Origin: Anaerolineaceae bacterium
GTDB taxonomy: Bacteria > Chloroflexota > Anaerolineae > Anaerolineales > Villigracilaceae
Assembly: GCA_009885945.1 (NCBI GenBank)
Contig: VFJR01000056.1
Span: 1 to 35,894, forward strand
DNA: 35,894 nt
Direction of reading: 5' to 3'
Positions 17,236-26,052 of this stretch are shown piece by piece. A model generated the notes under the pieces. It saw nothing but the letters and a program-made list of their open reading frames with translations, did not search any database and had not been told where the DNA came from. A program made the position numbers and the translations under genes. Each line of letters opens with the position of its first letter. Position 1 is the first letter of the stretch.

Positions 17236-18195
17236 ATGAAGCGAGTCTTACTAACAGGAGCAACCGGGTTTATAGGCGCAAATTTAACGCGGCGCTTATT
17301 ATTAGAAGGTCATGAAGTACATTTACTCTTGAGGAAAGAGCACAAACCTTGGCGTATTGTGCCAATAATCAACGACGTACATAAATGGACAATTGATCTG
17401 AGTGACAAAGAAGCTCTTCTCAATAATATTTCAACCATCAAACCAGATTGGGTCTTTCATCTCGCGGTATATGGTGCATATTCGTCACAAGCAGATTTCC
17501 GTCAAATGGCAGAAACAAATCTGATGGCGACTGCCAGCCTGGTAGATGTATGTAATCAAGTTGGGTTTGAAGCATTAATCAACACAGGCTCATCTTCTGA
17601 ATATGGATATAAAGATTATGCCCCTAGTGAAGATGAATGGATTGAGCCCAATAGCCCTTATGCAATATTAAAAGCCGCAAGCACACACTATTGCAGATAT
17701 ATCGCGCAAACCCATAAAAGCAATATGGCAACATTAAGGCTGTATTCTGTATTTGGTCCATACGAAGAACCTTCACGTCTCATCCCAACCCTTATTGTTG
17801 AAGGCCTACAGGGCAAACTGCCGCATCTCGTCAACCCTAACATTGCCCGTGATTATGTTTACATTGATGATGTATGCGAAGCCTATGTCAAAGCCGCATC
17901 TAAACCAGACCTAGCGGGCGCAGTGTATAACATTGGCTCAGGGAAACAACTGTCGTTACAGCAAGTTGTTGATGAAACTATTTCAACGTTAAGTATTAAA
18001 ACAACACCTGTTTGGGGCAGTATGCCAGATCGAAAATGGGACACATCTAAATGGGTTGCTAATATAAACCGCGCAAACGACGAATTGAAATGGCAGCCAC
18101 GGGTTTCTTTTTCAAAAGGACTTAAGATGTTTACGAAATGGATGACACCTGAAAGATTTTCTTTTTACAAAAATAACCGACAAAACCTTACATAA
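17236..18195 (+). CDS. NAD(P)-dependent sugar epimerase/dehydratase (extended SDR)
   Basis: This is an extended short-chain dehydrogenase/reductase of the nucleotide-sugar epimerase/dehydratase type, 319 residues from the ATG at 17236. The Rossmann motif is TGATGFIG near the N-terminus; the active site shows a serine-rich TGSSSEYGY and the YxxxK pair in SPYAILKAA; RDYVYIDDV and AVYNIGSG are further family landmarks, and the tail has the usual WQPRVSFSKGLKMF. An in-frame TTG at 17221 would add five residues; I chose the ATG because the fold begins directly after it. It is the last gene of the glycan set, 22 bp after the methyltransferase. The exact reaction (epimerisation, dehydration or 4-keto reduction) cannot be told from sequence alone. 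No terminator hairpin is obvious in the 35 bp before the convergent gene. Confidence 0.9.
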   Translation: MKRVLLTGATGFIGANLTRRLLLEGHEVHLLLRKEHKPWRIVPIINDVHKWTIDLSDKEALLNNISTIKPDWVFHLAVYGAYSSQADFRQMAETNLMATASLVDVCNQVGFEALINTGSSSEYGYKDYAPSEDEWIEPNSPYAILKAASTHYCRYIAQTHKSNMATLRLYSVFGPYEEPSRLIPTLIVEGLQGKLPHLVNPNIARDYVYIDDVCEAYVKAASKPDLAGAVYNIGSGKQLSLQQVVDETISTLSIKTTPVWGSMPDRKWDTSKWVANINRANDELKWQPRVSFSKGLKMFTKWMTPERFSFYKNNRQNLT

Positions 18196-18230
18196 TCTTT
18201 TCAAAACATCACTAGGTCACTACAAGAACC

Positions 18231-18566
18231 CTACACTAACCCATCCGTCTTCGCCGCCATAATGAAATCGTTTTTATGCAAGCCACCCACTACATGCGTC
18301 CACCACTGAACAGTAACCCTGCCCCATTCAGTGATAATCAAGGGATGATGGTCTTCTTCTTCAGCGATCGCGCCAATTTTATTTGTAAATTCAAGTGCTT
18401 CTACGAAGTTATTTAATTTAAAGACCCTTTCAAGTCTTTTAATTTCACTAACCTCTACAATTTGCCAGCCTTGAATCTGCGGCATTAAATCTGAAATCTC
18501 ATCCATTGATAATGACGGCTCACCTTTGCGGCAGGCTACACATTTTGTCGATGCTAGTTGGTTCAC
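18231..18566 (-). CDS. phhB: 4a-hydroxytetrahydrobiopterin dehydratase (PCD/DCoH)
   Basis: This small enzyme dehydrates 4a-hydroxytetrahydrobiopterin made by aromatic amino acid hydroxylases and is also linked to molybdopterin and folate-related metabolism in other bacteria. At 111 residues it has the normal length, with the active-site stretch EEEDHHPLI and the following WGRVTVQWWTHVVGGL, which define the family. The start is a GTG whose GTGA overlaps the stop of the transaldolase/isomerase gene by 4 nt, with GAGGTG about 5 nt upstream, so it is translationally coupled to a carbohydrate enzyme. That pairing has no obvious metabolic reason. No phenylalanine hydroxylase gene is visible in the window. 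An N-terminal CVAC pair (about residues 9-12) is an additional feature. Confidence 0.93.
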   Translation of the reverse strand: MNQLASTKCVACRKGEPSLSMDEISDLMPQIQGWQIVEVSEIKRLERVFKLNNFVEALEFTNKIGAIAEEEDHHPLIITEWGRVTVQWWTHVVGGLHKNDFIMAAKTDGLV

Positions 18567-21250
18567 TGAAACACCTCAATAAGTTTTTTCATTTCAGATA
18601 GATCTGATAAGTGAACACGCACCACGCGTCTGCCCGCGGCTTTTAATGCTTCATAATCACCCAAAGCCTGCGCGCGAAGCAAAGTTCCAAAACTCAAACC
18701 TTCAGCGGGAATTTCCATATCATCTTTTGCATCATAAACAACCTGAACAAACAAGCCCGTGTTTGGACCGCCTTTATGAAACTGTCCTGTTGAATGTTGA
18801 AAGCGTGGGCCGAACCCAGCAGCCACCGCACATTTTGTCTTTGCTCTTGTCGCTACACGCAAGTTCTGGATTAACCCAACCGTTTCTTTTGTGCGCGGTA
18901 AATACACATTAAACGATACATACTCATTCTTGCTGGCTTGAGCCAGAAAATCATTCAATGTTTTTTTTGCATTCTTTATATTCACCAAATCCACATCTGC
19001 TAGTTTGCCTGTAGCTTGAAAATCTTGTATCTTAGCTAGCGTGCGCAATTTGCTGTCTTGTACATCAGGCTGGTCAAATGGGTTAACTCCTAAAATATGG
19101 CAAGCAACAGAAATTGCAATCTCCCATTTAAAAAATTCCACGCCTGCTTCATATGGGTTTTTAATCAGCATCTCGATAACAGGATAACCTGCGTACTTCA
19201 AATCAGAAATACTATTATCCAACTCCCCAGTTTGGCGCAAGTACACAAACAAACGATCTGCACCATAATCATCTGGCGCACCTAAAGGCTCTAAGGCAAT
19301 CGGCAGGATGCCTTTGCCATTTTTACCGCTAGATTCTGCAACGACTTGCTCGATCCAACCTGCCAAAGAGGATAGAGATGCATCAGCAACTACCGTCAGC
19401 TTGTCTCTGCCTGCGAGAGTGGATTCAGCGAGCAAAGCGCCTAAGACAAAACCAGGTCCATATGCAGAGGTTAAGTTTCTGGTTCGTTCTGCACTGCTTA
19501 ATGCAAGCAGTTTCTCTACATCCATGCCGAGTAACGCGGCGGGTACTAACCCAAAATCTGTCAGCGCAGAAAACCGCCCGCCCACATTTGAATCTGCATT
19601 AAATATTTTTCGAAAATTGTTTTCTTTAGCTAGTTTATCTAGGGATGTTCCAGAATCTGTGATGGCAATAAAACGCGAGCCATTTTCATTGCTTAATTTC
19701 CACAAATAGTGAAATGCCGCCAAAAGTTCGGCGGTTCCGCCAGATTTGCTGGCAAGAATATAGAGAGATTTATCAGGGGGATATTGCTCTACGGCAGTTT
19801 TAACTTGTTGAGGGTCAGTTGAATCTAATATAGCCAGAGATAATTTTGCATCAATATTTGCGCCTGCTAAAAGCGAGCTAAATACTTCGGCAGTTAATGA
19901 AGAGCCACCCATGCCAATAACCAAAACACGATCAATGCCTTCGTCGTGGATTTGCTTGGCGAATGATATATAGCCATCAAGGCGAGTGCGCGCATCTTCA
20001 ATGGAATTTAGCCAACCTAGCCTTATTTTAATTTCGGCTTGACTAGCGGGATCATTTGTCCAAAGTGTAGGATCATGATTCCACAGGCGCGCCGGAACAG
20101 AATCAATTTCCAGTTGAGATAAACGCTTGGAAACAGAATCAGCTAGCGGCTGTAGAGAAGAAGCGGCGCTTTTCCTTCTTTCTTCAATAGCAGTAAGCAA
20201 AGTTGTAAATGCATCTGTAAATGCCTGAACCCCTTCAACTTCCAATTCTTCTGTGATTGCTTGCATTGAAATGCCTTGCGCTTTAAGGTCAGTAAATAGA
20301 ATTTGTGATTCTTCGAGACCACGCGTAATCGTTAGGCTTGCAGTACCGTGATCGCGAAATGCATCAAGTGTTGCGGGTGGAACTGTATTGACGGTATCAG
20401 GTCCAATTAATGAATCTATATAAAGCGTATCAGGATATGCGGGGTTTTTTGTACCTGTGGAAGCCCATAGCGGGCGCTGTACCCGTGCGCGAAAACGAGC
20501 CTTGAGTGTTGCGAAACGCGGGGATGTAAAAAAACGTTCGAAGGAATCGTATGCAAGTTTTGCATTTGCAATCGCGGCTTTACCATTCAACTGAGAATCT
20601 TTTGGCAAACGCGGGTCAATTTTTGAATCAAGGCGAGAGATAAAAAAAGATGCGACCGATGCAATTTGCTGAACAGGAAGGTCTTTTGCAACTCGATCTT
20701 CTAGTCCTGCAAGATACGCATCCATCACTTCAGCATAACGCTCGAGCGAAAAAATCAAAGTGACATTTACATTGATACCTTCTGCTATCGTTGCGCGAAT
20801 CGCAGGAATACCCGCTTTTGTAGCAGGGATTTTTATCATCAAATTTGGACGGTCAACTCGCTCCCATAATTCTTTGGCTTGCTTAATTGTCCCAGCAGTT
20901 TCATTGGCGAGATACGGGCTAACTTCAAGGCTTACATATCCATCCCCGCCGCGGGTTTGATCGTACAGCGAACGGAACAGATCGCAAGCTTGCTGAATAT
21001 CTTCTATTGCCAGATGCCAAAAAATTTTTTCGCTATCCCAACCTGCCCATGCAAGCGGAACTAAAGCTGAATCATAATCATTCGTTTTTGCGATGGCATT
21101 TTGAAAAATAGTCGGGTTCGAAGTGACGCCGCGGATATCACCGCGCTCGATCATCTCTTTGAGTTCACCGCTTTCAAGTAATTTTCTTTGAATGTTGTCA
21201 TACCAAATGGATTGCCCAAGAGACGTAAGTTTTTTAATAGATACAGACAT
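18563..21250 (-). CDS. bifunctional transaldolase / glucose-6-phosphate isomerase
   Basis: This 895-residue fusion joins two central-carbon enzymes. Residues 1 to about 370 are transaldolase: GVTSNPTIFQ (41-50), the Schiff-base lysine Lys140 in LMIKIPATKAG, and LWASTGTKNP (261-270). Residues from about 385 are phosphoglucose isomerase built of SIS folds: VLVIGMGGSSL (442-452) and SKSGGTAEL (501-509). Transaldolase makes fructose 6-phosphate and erythrose 4-phosphate from sedoheptulose 7-phosphate and glyceraldehyde 3-phosphate; the isomerase then makes glucose 6-phosphate. The fusion is known in Chloroflexota and some other bacteria and here is full length, with both catalytic sets present. 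It follows rpiB and transketolase in the same orientation and is coupled by a 4-nt overlap to the pterin dehydratase. The 74-bp gap ahead of it holds a heptamer repeat. Confidence 0.94.
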   Translation of the reverse strand: MSVSIKKLTSLGQSIWYDNIQRKLLESGELKEMIERGDIRGVTSNPTIFQNAIAKTNDYDSALVPLAWAGWDSEKIFWHLAIEDIQQACDLFRSLYDQTRGGDGYVSLEVSPYLANETAGTIKQAKELWERVDRPNLMIKIPATKAGIPAIRATIAEGINVNVTLIFSLERYAEVMDAYLAGLEDRVAKDLPVQQIASVASFFISRLDSKIDPRLPKDSQLNGKAAIANAKLAYDSFERFFTSPRFATLKARFRARVQRPLWASTGTKNPAYPDTLYIDSLIGPDTVNTVPPATLDAFRDHGTASLTITRGLEESQILFTDLKAQGISMQAITEELEVEGVQAFTDAFTTLLTAIEERRKSAASSLQPLADSVSKRLSQLEIDSVPARLWNHDPTLWTNDPASQAEIKIRLGWLNSIEDARTRLDGYISFAKQIHDEGIDRVLVIGMGGSSLTAEVFSSLLAGANIDAKLSLAILDSTDPQQVKTAVEQYPPDKSLYILASKSGGTAELLAAFHYLWKLSNENGSRFIAITDSGTSLDKLAKENNFRKIFNADSNVGGRFSALTDFGLVPAALLGMDVEKLLALSSAERTRNLTSAYGPGFVLGALLAESTLAGRDKLTVVADASLSSLAGWIEQVVAESSGKNGKGILPIALEPLGAPDDYGADRLFVYLRQTGELDNSISDLKYAGYPVIEMLIKNPYEAGVEFFKWEIAISVACHILGVNPFDQPDVQDSKLRTLAKIQDFQATGKLADVDLVNIKNAKKTLNDFLAQASKNEYVSFNVYLPRTKETVGLIQNLRVATRAKTKCAVAAGFGPRFQHSTGQFHKGGPNTGLFVQVVYDAKDDMEIPAEGLSFGTLLRAQALGDYEALKAAGRRVVRVHLSDLSEMKKLIEVFQ

Positions 21251-21270
21251 TATGAGTGATAACTCCTGAT

Positions 21271-21305
21271 AAATAATGCGTGATATGTGATACGTGATGC
21301 ATAAT
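21271..21305. repeat. heptamer repeat tract between rpiB and the transaldolase/isomerase gene
   Basis: Five 7-nt units in phase, AAATAAT, GCGTGAT, ATGTGAT, ACGTGAT and GCATAAT, fill most of the gap between the two operon genes. The unit sequence differs from the other two heptamer tracts in this window (5778 and 10321), although the 7-nt period is the same. No function can be read from it. Confidence 0.6.
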
Positions 21306-21324
21306 TCGCAAAGCCCCTAACGAT

Positions 21325-21783
21325 TTACGATTTTTCTTCCATTACTTTAATTTTATTTACGCGGCGCGCCAATCTTTCTTCACCGCTATCATTCCCCAAA
21401 TAGCGTGCATTTAAAAATGCAGGCACCAACACTTTCACAAGTTCTGGTCCAATCACGCGCCCGCCCATACACAATACATTCATAGCATCATGCATTACGC
21501 CTTGCGCCGCAGAGTATGTATCATGGCAGATAGATGCATAAACACCTTTCATTTTATTTGCCGCAATTGCCGCACCAACACCAGAGCCGCAAATCAAAAT
21601 ACCGCGTTCCACTTCGCCGCTCTGGATTTTCTCGCCAACTTTTTTTGTAAAATCCGGAAAGTCCACTGCCTCGGCATTATTTGTGCCCACATCAATCACT
21701 TCATGACCAGCGGCAATTACAGATTCAATGACAGTATCTTTCAACGGGAAACCCGCGTGATCACAACCAACTGCTATTTTCAT
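21325..21783 (-). CDS. rpiB: ribose 5-phosphate isomerase B
   Basis: RpiB interconverts ribose 5-phosphate and ribulose 5-phosphate. The 152-residue protein shows the family signature [10 protein letters not shown] at the N-terminus, the active-site cysteine (Cys65) in [27 protein letters not shown], and a histidine at 98, all matching the RpiB/LacAB fold; Cys65 and His98 align with Cys66 and His99 of E. coli RpiB. It is the second gene of the pentose phosphate operon and overlaps the transketolase stop by 4 nt (ATGA), so the two are translated together. A LacA/LacB activity is unlikely because the neighbours are pentose phosphate enzymes. Confidence 0.95.
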   Translation of the reverse strand: MKIAVGCDHAGFPLKDTVIESVIAAGHEVIDVGTNNAEAVDFPDFTKKVGEKIQSGEVERGILICGSGVGAAIAANKMKGVYASICHDTYSAAQGVMHDAMNVLCMGGRVIGPELVKVLVPAFLNARYLGNDSGEERLARRVNKIKVMEEKS

Positions 21784-23756
21784 AATTCTTTTGCCTTTGC
21801 GACTACATTTTCAACTGTAAACCCAAGTTTTTCAAAGATTATTTTATATGGAGCGGATGCACCATAGCGATCAATACCAATGACGGACTTGGCGTATCTT
21901 TCCCAGCCCAAGCTTGCTCCTGCTTCGACAGCGAGTCTCTTCTGAATATTTTTCGGCAAAACAGACTCGCGATAGGCTTCATCTTGTTTCTCGAACAATT
22001 CCCAACTCGGAAAAGAAACGACGCGCACGCCTTTACCTTCATCTGCTAGTTTTTGCGCGGCATCCATAACAAGACATACTTCTGAGCCAGAGGCTATTAA
22101 AATAATTTCAGGAGCTCCAAAATCCTTCAAGACGTAAGCCCCTTTTTCTACATTTGAGGTGGCTGGTGTGCGTTCAAATATAGGTAGGTTTTGGCGTGTT
22201 AATACCAACACAGTAGGTCCATCTCTGCGTGAAATTGCAACACGCCAGGCTTCAGTAGTTTCATTAGCATCTGCTGGACGCAGAACAACTAAATTTGGAA
22301 TTAATCTCAACGACATTAATTGCTCAACAGGTTGGTGCGTTGGCCCATCTTCACCAAGCCCAACACTATCATGCGTAAAAACAAAAATAGAAGGGTAATG
22401 TGAAATTGCCGCGAGACGAATCGAAGCACGCATGTAATCTGCAAAGACAAGGAACGTACCGCCATAAGGAATTACCCCGCCGAAAATTGCCATTCCATTT
22501 AACACCGCGCCCATTGCATGTTCCCGTACACCAAAGTGGAAATTTCGACCGGCGTACGAATTTTTTTGGAATGAAGGGCTGCCATCAATTTTAGTGTTAT
22601 TAGACGGTGCTAAATCCGCTGAACCGCCAATCAACTCTGGCAGCTTAACAGCAAGTGCATTAATTGCTTTTCCAGAAGCGGCGCGGGTAGCCATACCCTT
22701 CGAATCTGCTGGGAAAGTTGGCAAAGCACTCGCCCACCCTTCTGGCAGTTTATCGGAAAGGCGTCTCTCCAATTCAGAGCCATAAGCTGGATGTAATCTC
22801 TTGTACGCATCAAAACGCATTTTCCAATCAATTTCAAGTTCACGCCCACTCACAACTGCTTTCCGATAAAACTCCAAAACATCATCAGGAATAAAAAAGC
22901 GCGGCTCTTTTCTCCACTCAAGATTATCCTTTGCGGCGTTGAGCTCTTCGTCACCTAGAGGTTCCCCGTGCGCCTTAGAGGTACCTTGTCTATTCGGCGC
23001 ACCAAATCCAATAATGGTGCGGCAAAGGATTAACGATGGTCTAGGGTCAGCTTTAGCAGCTTCAATGGCTTTATCTATTGCATCAACATCATTCCCGTCT
23101 TCCACAGTCAGTACATGCCAGCCATATGCATTAAATCGTGCCGCGCGGTCTTCTGTGAAGGCAAGGTCTGTTGAACCGTCAATAGATATATGATTATCAT
23201 CATATAGGTAAATCAACCGCCCTAAGGATAAATGTCCTGCCAAAGAAGAAGCTTCAGAAGCAATGCCTTCCATCAAATCGCCATCTGTAACAATCGCATA
23301 AATATACGAATCTATTATTTCATGTCCACGCTGATTAAAGTTTGCCGCTAGATGCACGCTAGCAATCGCCATACCCACCCCGCTGGAAAATCCTTGACCT
23401 AAAGGTCCTGTGGTTACTTCCACACCAGGCGTTAATCCATATTCAGGGTGCCCAGGTGTAATGCTTCCCCATTGTCGAAAATTTTTCAACTCATCAAGAG
23501 GCAAATCATATCCTGTCAGATGCAGCAAAGAATACAAGAGCATTGAACCATGCCCGCCGGAGAGAATGAAGCGGTCACGACCTGCCCATTTTGGATTGCG
23601 CGGGTTATGCCGTAAATGTTTCGTCCAAATTGTAAATGCCATCGCCGCCGCGCCCATCGGCAAGCCGGGGTGACCACAATTCGCTTGCTGCACGCCATCG
23701 GCAGAAAGAAAACGAATTGTATTAATTGCGCGTGTTTGCAAATTTTGAGTAGACAT
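21780..23756 (-). CDS. tkt: transketolase (single-chain)
   Basis: This is a complete transketolase, 658 residues, moving ketol groups between pentose, erythrose, hexose and sedoheptulose phosphates. Landmarks are [10 protein letters not shown] (28-37), [10 protein letters not shown] (66-75), [14 protein letters not shown], the TPP/Mg motif around [11 protein letters not shown] (159-169), the catalytic Glu412 in [13 protein letters not shown], and [20 protein letters not shown]. It begins the minus-strand operon with rpiB, the transaldolase/isomerase fusion and phhB, so it is the likely housekeeping enzyme. No clear ribosome-binding site precedes the ATG. Only 27 bp separate it from the DUF429 gene upstream, so that gene may share its promoter. 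Confidence 0.96.
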   Translation of the reverse strand: MSTQNLQTRAINTIRFLSADGVQQANCGHPGLPMGAAAMAFTIWTKHLRHNPRNPKWAGRDRFILSGGHGSMLLYSLLHLTGYDLPLDELKNFRQWGSITPGHPEYGLTPGVEVTTGPLGQGFSSGVGMAIASVHLAANFNQRGHEIIDSYIYAIVTDGDLMEGIASEASSLAGHLSLGRLIYLYDDNHISIDGSTDLAFTEDRAARFNAYGWHVLTVEDGNDVDAIDKAIEAAKADPRPSLILCRTIIGFGAPNRQGTSKAHGEPLGDEELNAAKDNLEWRKEPRFFIPDDVLEFYRKAVVSGRELEIDWKMRFDAYKRLHPAYGSELERRLSDKLPEGWASALPTFPADSKGMATRAASGKAINALAVKLPELIGGSADLAPSNNTKIDGSPSFQKNSYAGRNFHFGVREHAMGAVLNGMAIFGGVIPYGGTFLVFADYMRASIRLAAISHYPSIFVFTHDSVGLGEDGPTHQPVEQLMSLRLIPNLVVLRPADANETTEAWRVAISRRDGPTVLVLTRQNLPIFERTPATSNVEKGAYVLKDFGAPEIILIASGSEVCLVMDAAQKLADEGKGVRVVSFPSWELFEKQDEAYRESVLPKNIQKRLAVEAGASLGWERYAKSVIGIDRYGASAPYKIIFEKLGFTVENVVAKAKEL

Positions 23757-23783
23757 AAAAGTATTTTACCACTTGGCAAAAGG

Positions 23784-24542
23784 TCAATACGTTTCTTTTA
23801 ATTGACTTATAGGCAATTGAATCATTCCTTCACGATCGTCACCAATTGCCATCACTTGCTCTTGTTTATTAGCTGTCAACCATGCAGTGTAAGCAGCAAC
23901 CAGCGCATCAAGCTGCTCGGGCGGCAATAAAAGTTCATGAGGTAAAATACCTTTTGTTATTTTATAGCGAGTAATTTCTTCAAAAAAATCCATCGGATCT
24001 TTAATGCGAAGTCCACGTTCGTGCAATAATAATTGTCTTTGTAATTTCCCTTCCAACAACAGCCTTGATGCTGGAATACCACCTGCCATTACGCAGTAAC
24101 ACGCATGCGGATGGGTTTCCATAACTTGAAGATTGCCATCCTGTGGATATTTTTCAAACCCCATTGTTTCTAACTCCCGATACAAGTCAAATCCCAACTG
24201 CACCCATGAAGCACAAAGCCCAACATTTGACGGAGTCCCTGTAACGTTTATTCCACGCCCTCGTAGTTCATATTCCGCCAGCCGCAAATCCATACCTCGA
24301 ATCTTATGAGGTGTGCGCATCTCCTTCTTCATCTTTTCTTTTACCAATCCGCGATTTACCCCAGCAGGTGCATTAATCGCAACCACAGCTCTTACTTGTC
24401 CTCGCAAAAATACGAGCACATCATCCATTTCACCATTAGTCAAGGATTTAATATTTAATTCCCTATCAAGCACCGCATAGGTAAATGATTTGTAGCTGGA
24501 TGTTGGATCTATACCAATAAAAACAGAATCTTGGAAAGTCAT
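23784..24542 (-). CDS. DUF429-family protein (predicted RNase H-like fold)
   Basis: This 252-residue protein matches the pattern of DUF429 proteins, whose fold is predicted to be nuclease-like but whose function is not known. An N-terminal strand FIGIDPTSS carries the first acidic residue; AVVAINAPAG follows; METHPHACYCVMAG is the conserved E-x-H-P block; and LDALVAAYTAWLT near the C-terminus is the family's DA..AA.tA helix. The start at 24542 has AAGGTGAGAG upstream. It lies ahead of transketolase with a 27-bp gap in the same direction. I would not assign a substrate. No transfer or damage signs are seen. Confidence 0.8.
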   Translation of the reverse strand: MTFQDSVFIGIDPTSSYKSFTYAVLDRELNIKSLTNGEMDDVLVFLRGQVRAVVAINAPAGVNRGLVKEKMKKEMRTPHKIRGMDLRLAEYELRGRGINVTGTPSNVGLCASWVQLGFDLYRELETMGFEKYPQDGNLQVMETHPHACYCVMAGGIPASRLLLEGKLQRQLLLHERGLRIKDPMDFFEEITRYKITKGILPHELLLPPEQLDALVAAYTAWLTANKQEQVMAIGDDREGMIQLPISQLKETY

Positions 24543-24635
24543 AGTTCTCTCACCTTAACTTAAAACCTCTAAGCGGCAAAATCCATTACCGCCACATCAT
24601 TTCTATGTTAATCAATGTACTTTTTTGCCATTTAA

Positions 24636-24678
24636 AAATATAATCACCCGAATTAATATTTCGCGGGTGATTATATTT
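24636..24678 (-). terminator. intrinsic terminator of the hibernation-factor gene
   Basis: Two perfect 15-nt arms (24636-24650 and 24664-24678) enclose a 13-nt loop, with the GC part CACCCG / CGGGTG at the loop side. Read on the minus strand the hairpin is followed by a T-rich run, and it begins 10 bp after the stop of the gene at 24688. Confidence 0.85.
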
Positions 24679-24687
24679 ATGCGTCAA

Positions 24688-25251
24688 TTACCCAAGTTCA
24701 GGTTCAATTAATCCGTAATTTCCATTCCTTCTACGATATAAGACATTAATCTTACTGGTTTCCACATTGTAAAAGACAAAGAAATTATCATGCCCTAAAT
24801 TACGCATTTGTATAACTGCCTCTTCTTGATTCATTGGATATAGGGTAAATTTTTTCTTGCGTGCTACAAGAGGTGAAGGCTCGCCAGTTTCATCATTTAT
24901 AACATCGTCAACAACATCAGCGGCCGAACGCCCATCACCACGCCCGTGATAATGCTTACCTTTATGACGTTCGATCTGGCGGTGCAGATTATCCATGGCT
25001 TGGTCAAATGCAGCCAAAACTTCTTCTGCTCGTTCTTCAGACCGCAAGGTAAAACCTTTGCCATGCACAGTAACTTGAACAACATTACGATCCTTGACAT
25101 CTCGTGTAGCTTTGTAATGTACAAGCTCTACGCGCGCACCATCAATAGCAGGCAAATAATGATCCAGATTACCTGCTTTTTTGTTCACATATTCATCTAT
25201 CTGGTCAGTCAGTTGAATATTCCGTACCTGAACTTCCACTTTGTTGGACAT
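24688..25251 (-). CDS. hpf: ribosome hibernation promoting factor, long form
   Basis: This is a long-form HPF, which binds the 30S subunit and drives pairing of idle 70S ribosomes into 100S dimers. The N-terminal domain (about 1-105) has VEVQVRNIQLTDQIDEYVNKK and HGKGFTLRSEE...EVLAAFDQAMDNLHRQIERHKGK, the S30AE fold. A flexible linker with HGRGDGRSAADVV leads to the C-terminal dimerisation domain (about 130-187) with KKKFTLYPMNQEEAVIQM, HDNFFVFYNVET and INVLYRRRNGNYGLIEP. A strong AAAGGAGG lies about 7 nt ahead of the ATG, which fits a gene expressed in large amounts on entry into stationary phase. It has its own terminator and a 58-bp gap to comF upstream; I could not identify a clear promoter there. 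Confidence 0.96.
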   Translation of the reverse strand: MSNKVEVQVRNIQLTDQIDEYVNKKAGNLDHYLPAIDGARVELVHYKATRDVKDRNVVQVTVHGKGFTLRSEERAEEVLAAFDQAMDNLHRQIERHKGKHYHGRGDGRSAADVVDDVINDETGEPSPLVARKKKFTLYPMNQEEAVIQMRNLGHDNFFVFYNVETSKINVLYRRRNGNYGLIEPELG

Positions 25252-25309
25252 ATCGTCCTCCTTTTAGGATGTTTCGATCTCGATTCTAAAGCCTGTCCAC
25301 ATACTTGAT

Positions 25310-26026
25310 TTAATGCCCCATGGCACGAGCTACTGACAATGCGTACACATCTTTTGCGCCCGCAGAAAGTAATGCAGCTGCAGCAGAAGACATTGTTGCC
25401 CCTGTGGTAGCAACATCATCAAATATCAAGACCGTTCTTCCTAGTACATCTGATGATGATTTAAAAGCATCCAAGGTATTCTCGTAACGCTCAATTCTGG
25501 TACTTAATTCAACCTGTGAGCGAGTCTCTTTTATACGAGATAGCATTTTTGGTGCGTAACGCACTTCTAAATCTAGCGCTAATGGAAAGGCAATGGTTGC
25601 TGATTGATTATAGCCACGTTCTTTTAATCTTTTTATACCTAAGGGAATGGGGATGAGAATATCAATGTTCCAACTCAGGGATTGTGCAAATCCCAACATT
25701 TGCCATGCCAACGTATTTCCTAATGAAATATCACGCTTATACTTTAATCGATGCAAAGCATTACGAACGCTTCCTTCAAATACTGCCCATGATCGTAATT
25801 TAGAATAAGATGGTCTATGGTTTTGGCAATTCACACAAATCTTGCTAGAAATATTCCTAACCCCGCAGATATCACAAATATTTCCTGTTATTTCCTGTGT
25901 TTTTTGCTGGCATTCAAAGCACCAAGAATTGCCCTTTTTAGAGCAACCACCACAAAACGGAGGAAATATCAAATCCAGCCCTTGCCAAATTGAACGATAT
26001 GCTATTGATTTCCAATTCATATCCAT
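25310..26026 (-). CDS. comF: ComF-family phosphoribosyltransferase-like protein
   Basis: ComF proteins are needed for DNA uptake in several naturally competent bacteria; the C-terminal half is a type I phosphoribosyltransferase fold. The N-terminus has cysteine pairs CGGC, CFEC, CDIC and CVNC, two small zinc-binding knuckles. The PRPP loop is VLIFDDVATTGAT, and PIPLGIKRLKERGYNQS is the conserved ComF block. The start is uncertain: I chose the ATG at 26026; a TTG at 26038 and an ATG at 26020 are possible and none has a clear ribosome-binding site. It follows tadC by 26 bp in the same direction without a terminator, so it is probably in the pilus operon. That suggests, but does not prove, that the pilus takes part in DNA uptake. 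Confidence 0.9.
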   Translation of the reverse strand: MDMNWKSIAYRSIWQGLDLIFPPFCGGCSKKGNSWCFECQQKTQEITGNICDICGVRNISSKICVNCQNHRPSYSKLRSWAVFEGSVRNALHRLKYKRDISLGNTLAWQMLGFAQSLSWNIDILIPIPLGIKRLKERGYNQSATIAFPLALDLEVRYAPKMLSRIKETRSQVELSTRIERYENTLDAFKSSSDVLGRTVLIFDDVATTGATMSSAAAALLSAGAKDVYALSVARAMGH

Positions 26027-26052
26027 ATTAAATTTCAATAAAGCAATTTGTT

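Noticed and set aside
19308-19709. Plus-strand frame of 133 codons
   Set aside because: It is antisense to the isomerase half of the fusion gene, a shadow of its codon pattern with no homology that I recognise.
24571-24592. Imperfect inverted repeat (GCGG...CCGC) ahead of the DUF429 gene
   Set aside because: The arms are short and mismatched; it is not enough to call an operator or riboswitch.
24946-25308. Plus-strand frame of 120 codons
   Set aside because: It is antisense to the hpf gene, which has clear domains and a strong ribosome-binding site.
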